This document shows positions 63,988-64,000 of a DNA stretch of 64,000 bases, piece by piece (position 1 is the stretch's first letter; the number at the start of each line of letters is the position of its first letter). Origin of the DNA: a virus; the IMG/VR virus record IMGVR_UViG_3300033064_001044, positions 1 through 64,000 of that record. One strand, 5' to 3'. The notes beneath the pieces are model-generated. The model was not told the origin of the DNA. It worked only from the letters and a program-made list of their open reading frames with translations, and ran no database searches. The translations under genes were made by a program, and so were the position numbers.

Positions 63988-64000
63988 TATAGTCCTTTCG

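Overview
The window is about 64 kb of a double-stranded DNA tailed phage, or a prophage or metagenomic phage contig. It has a contractile (myovirus-type) tail and very probably an actinobacterial host. A tail sheath (60693-62219), tube, gp25-, J-, gp27- and gpI-like baseplate proteins and a large tape measure protein show the morphology. A WhiB-family Fe-S regulator (31984-32304), a B12-dependent ribonucleotide reductase and many small zinc-ribbon proteins of the kind I associate with actinophages point to the host. GC is low by eye (about 40%), which would fit a low-GC actinobacterium such as the freshwater or marine lineages; that last step is inference. Terminase, portal and capsid are not in the window and presumably lie beyond base 64000.

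Layout. (1) 1-1132: two leftward genes and a structured-looking gene-free stretch. (2) 1133-2490: an AT-rich, repeat-rich gene-free stretch between divergent transcription units. (3) 2491-14381, plus strand: a tightly packed cassette of about 26 mostly unknown genes, many joined by TAATG or ATGA overlaps. Its recognisable members are a MoxR-type AAA ATPase with a VWA/HExxH partner, a DUF6011-like and an Api92-like protein, HTH proteins and an excisionase-like protein. A strong terminator closes it. (4) 14440-17086, plus strand: a promoter with an overlapping palindrome, a tyrosine integrase, a membrane-anchored lysozyme-like enzyme and two small genes. (5) 17090-45880, minus strand: ribonucleotide reductase, a TGT/DpdA-like protein, a block of small basic or zinc-ribbon proteins, then the replication and recombination set (metallophosphoesterase, SpoVS, RuvC-like, dNMP kinase, Cas4-like nuclease, WhiB, Holliday-junction-type nuclease, RecA, DNA polymerase A, ssDNA-binding protein, SNF2 helicase, primase, DnaB, DnaC-like loader, HTH protein). 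(6) 45911-63987, minus strand: tail genes in order from fibres through baseplate, tape measure, chaperone, tube and sheath to neck, then three tiny genes.

How it works together: the integrase, excisionase-like protein and palindromic operator suggest a temperate or formerly temperate phage. The minus-strand core carries its own nucleotide supply, replication and recombination machinery. The tail module includes a tape measure with two wall-degrading domains and a cysteine-rich fibre-like protein.

The most interesting signals are at the DNA level. The palindrome TTCTWWAGAA occurs at least 22 times over 50 kb in coding and non-coding DNA. The 13-mer TTCGGGATAGAAA occurs six times exactly (plus one near copy) only on the plus strand of the cassette, and it is read in all three frames. 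Also notable are the MoxR/VWA/metallopeptidase pair, a 16-cysteine insertion in a tail protein, an apparent +1 frameshift in the tail chaperone gene, and a phage SpoVS. All family assignments are from reading the sequence; no database search was run.
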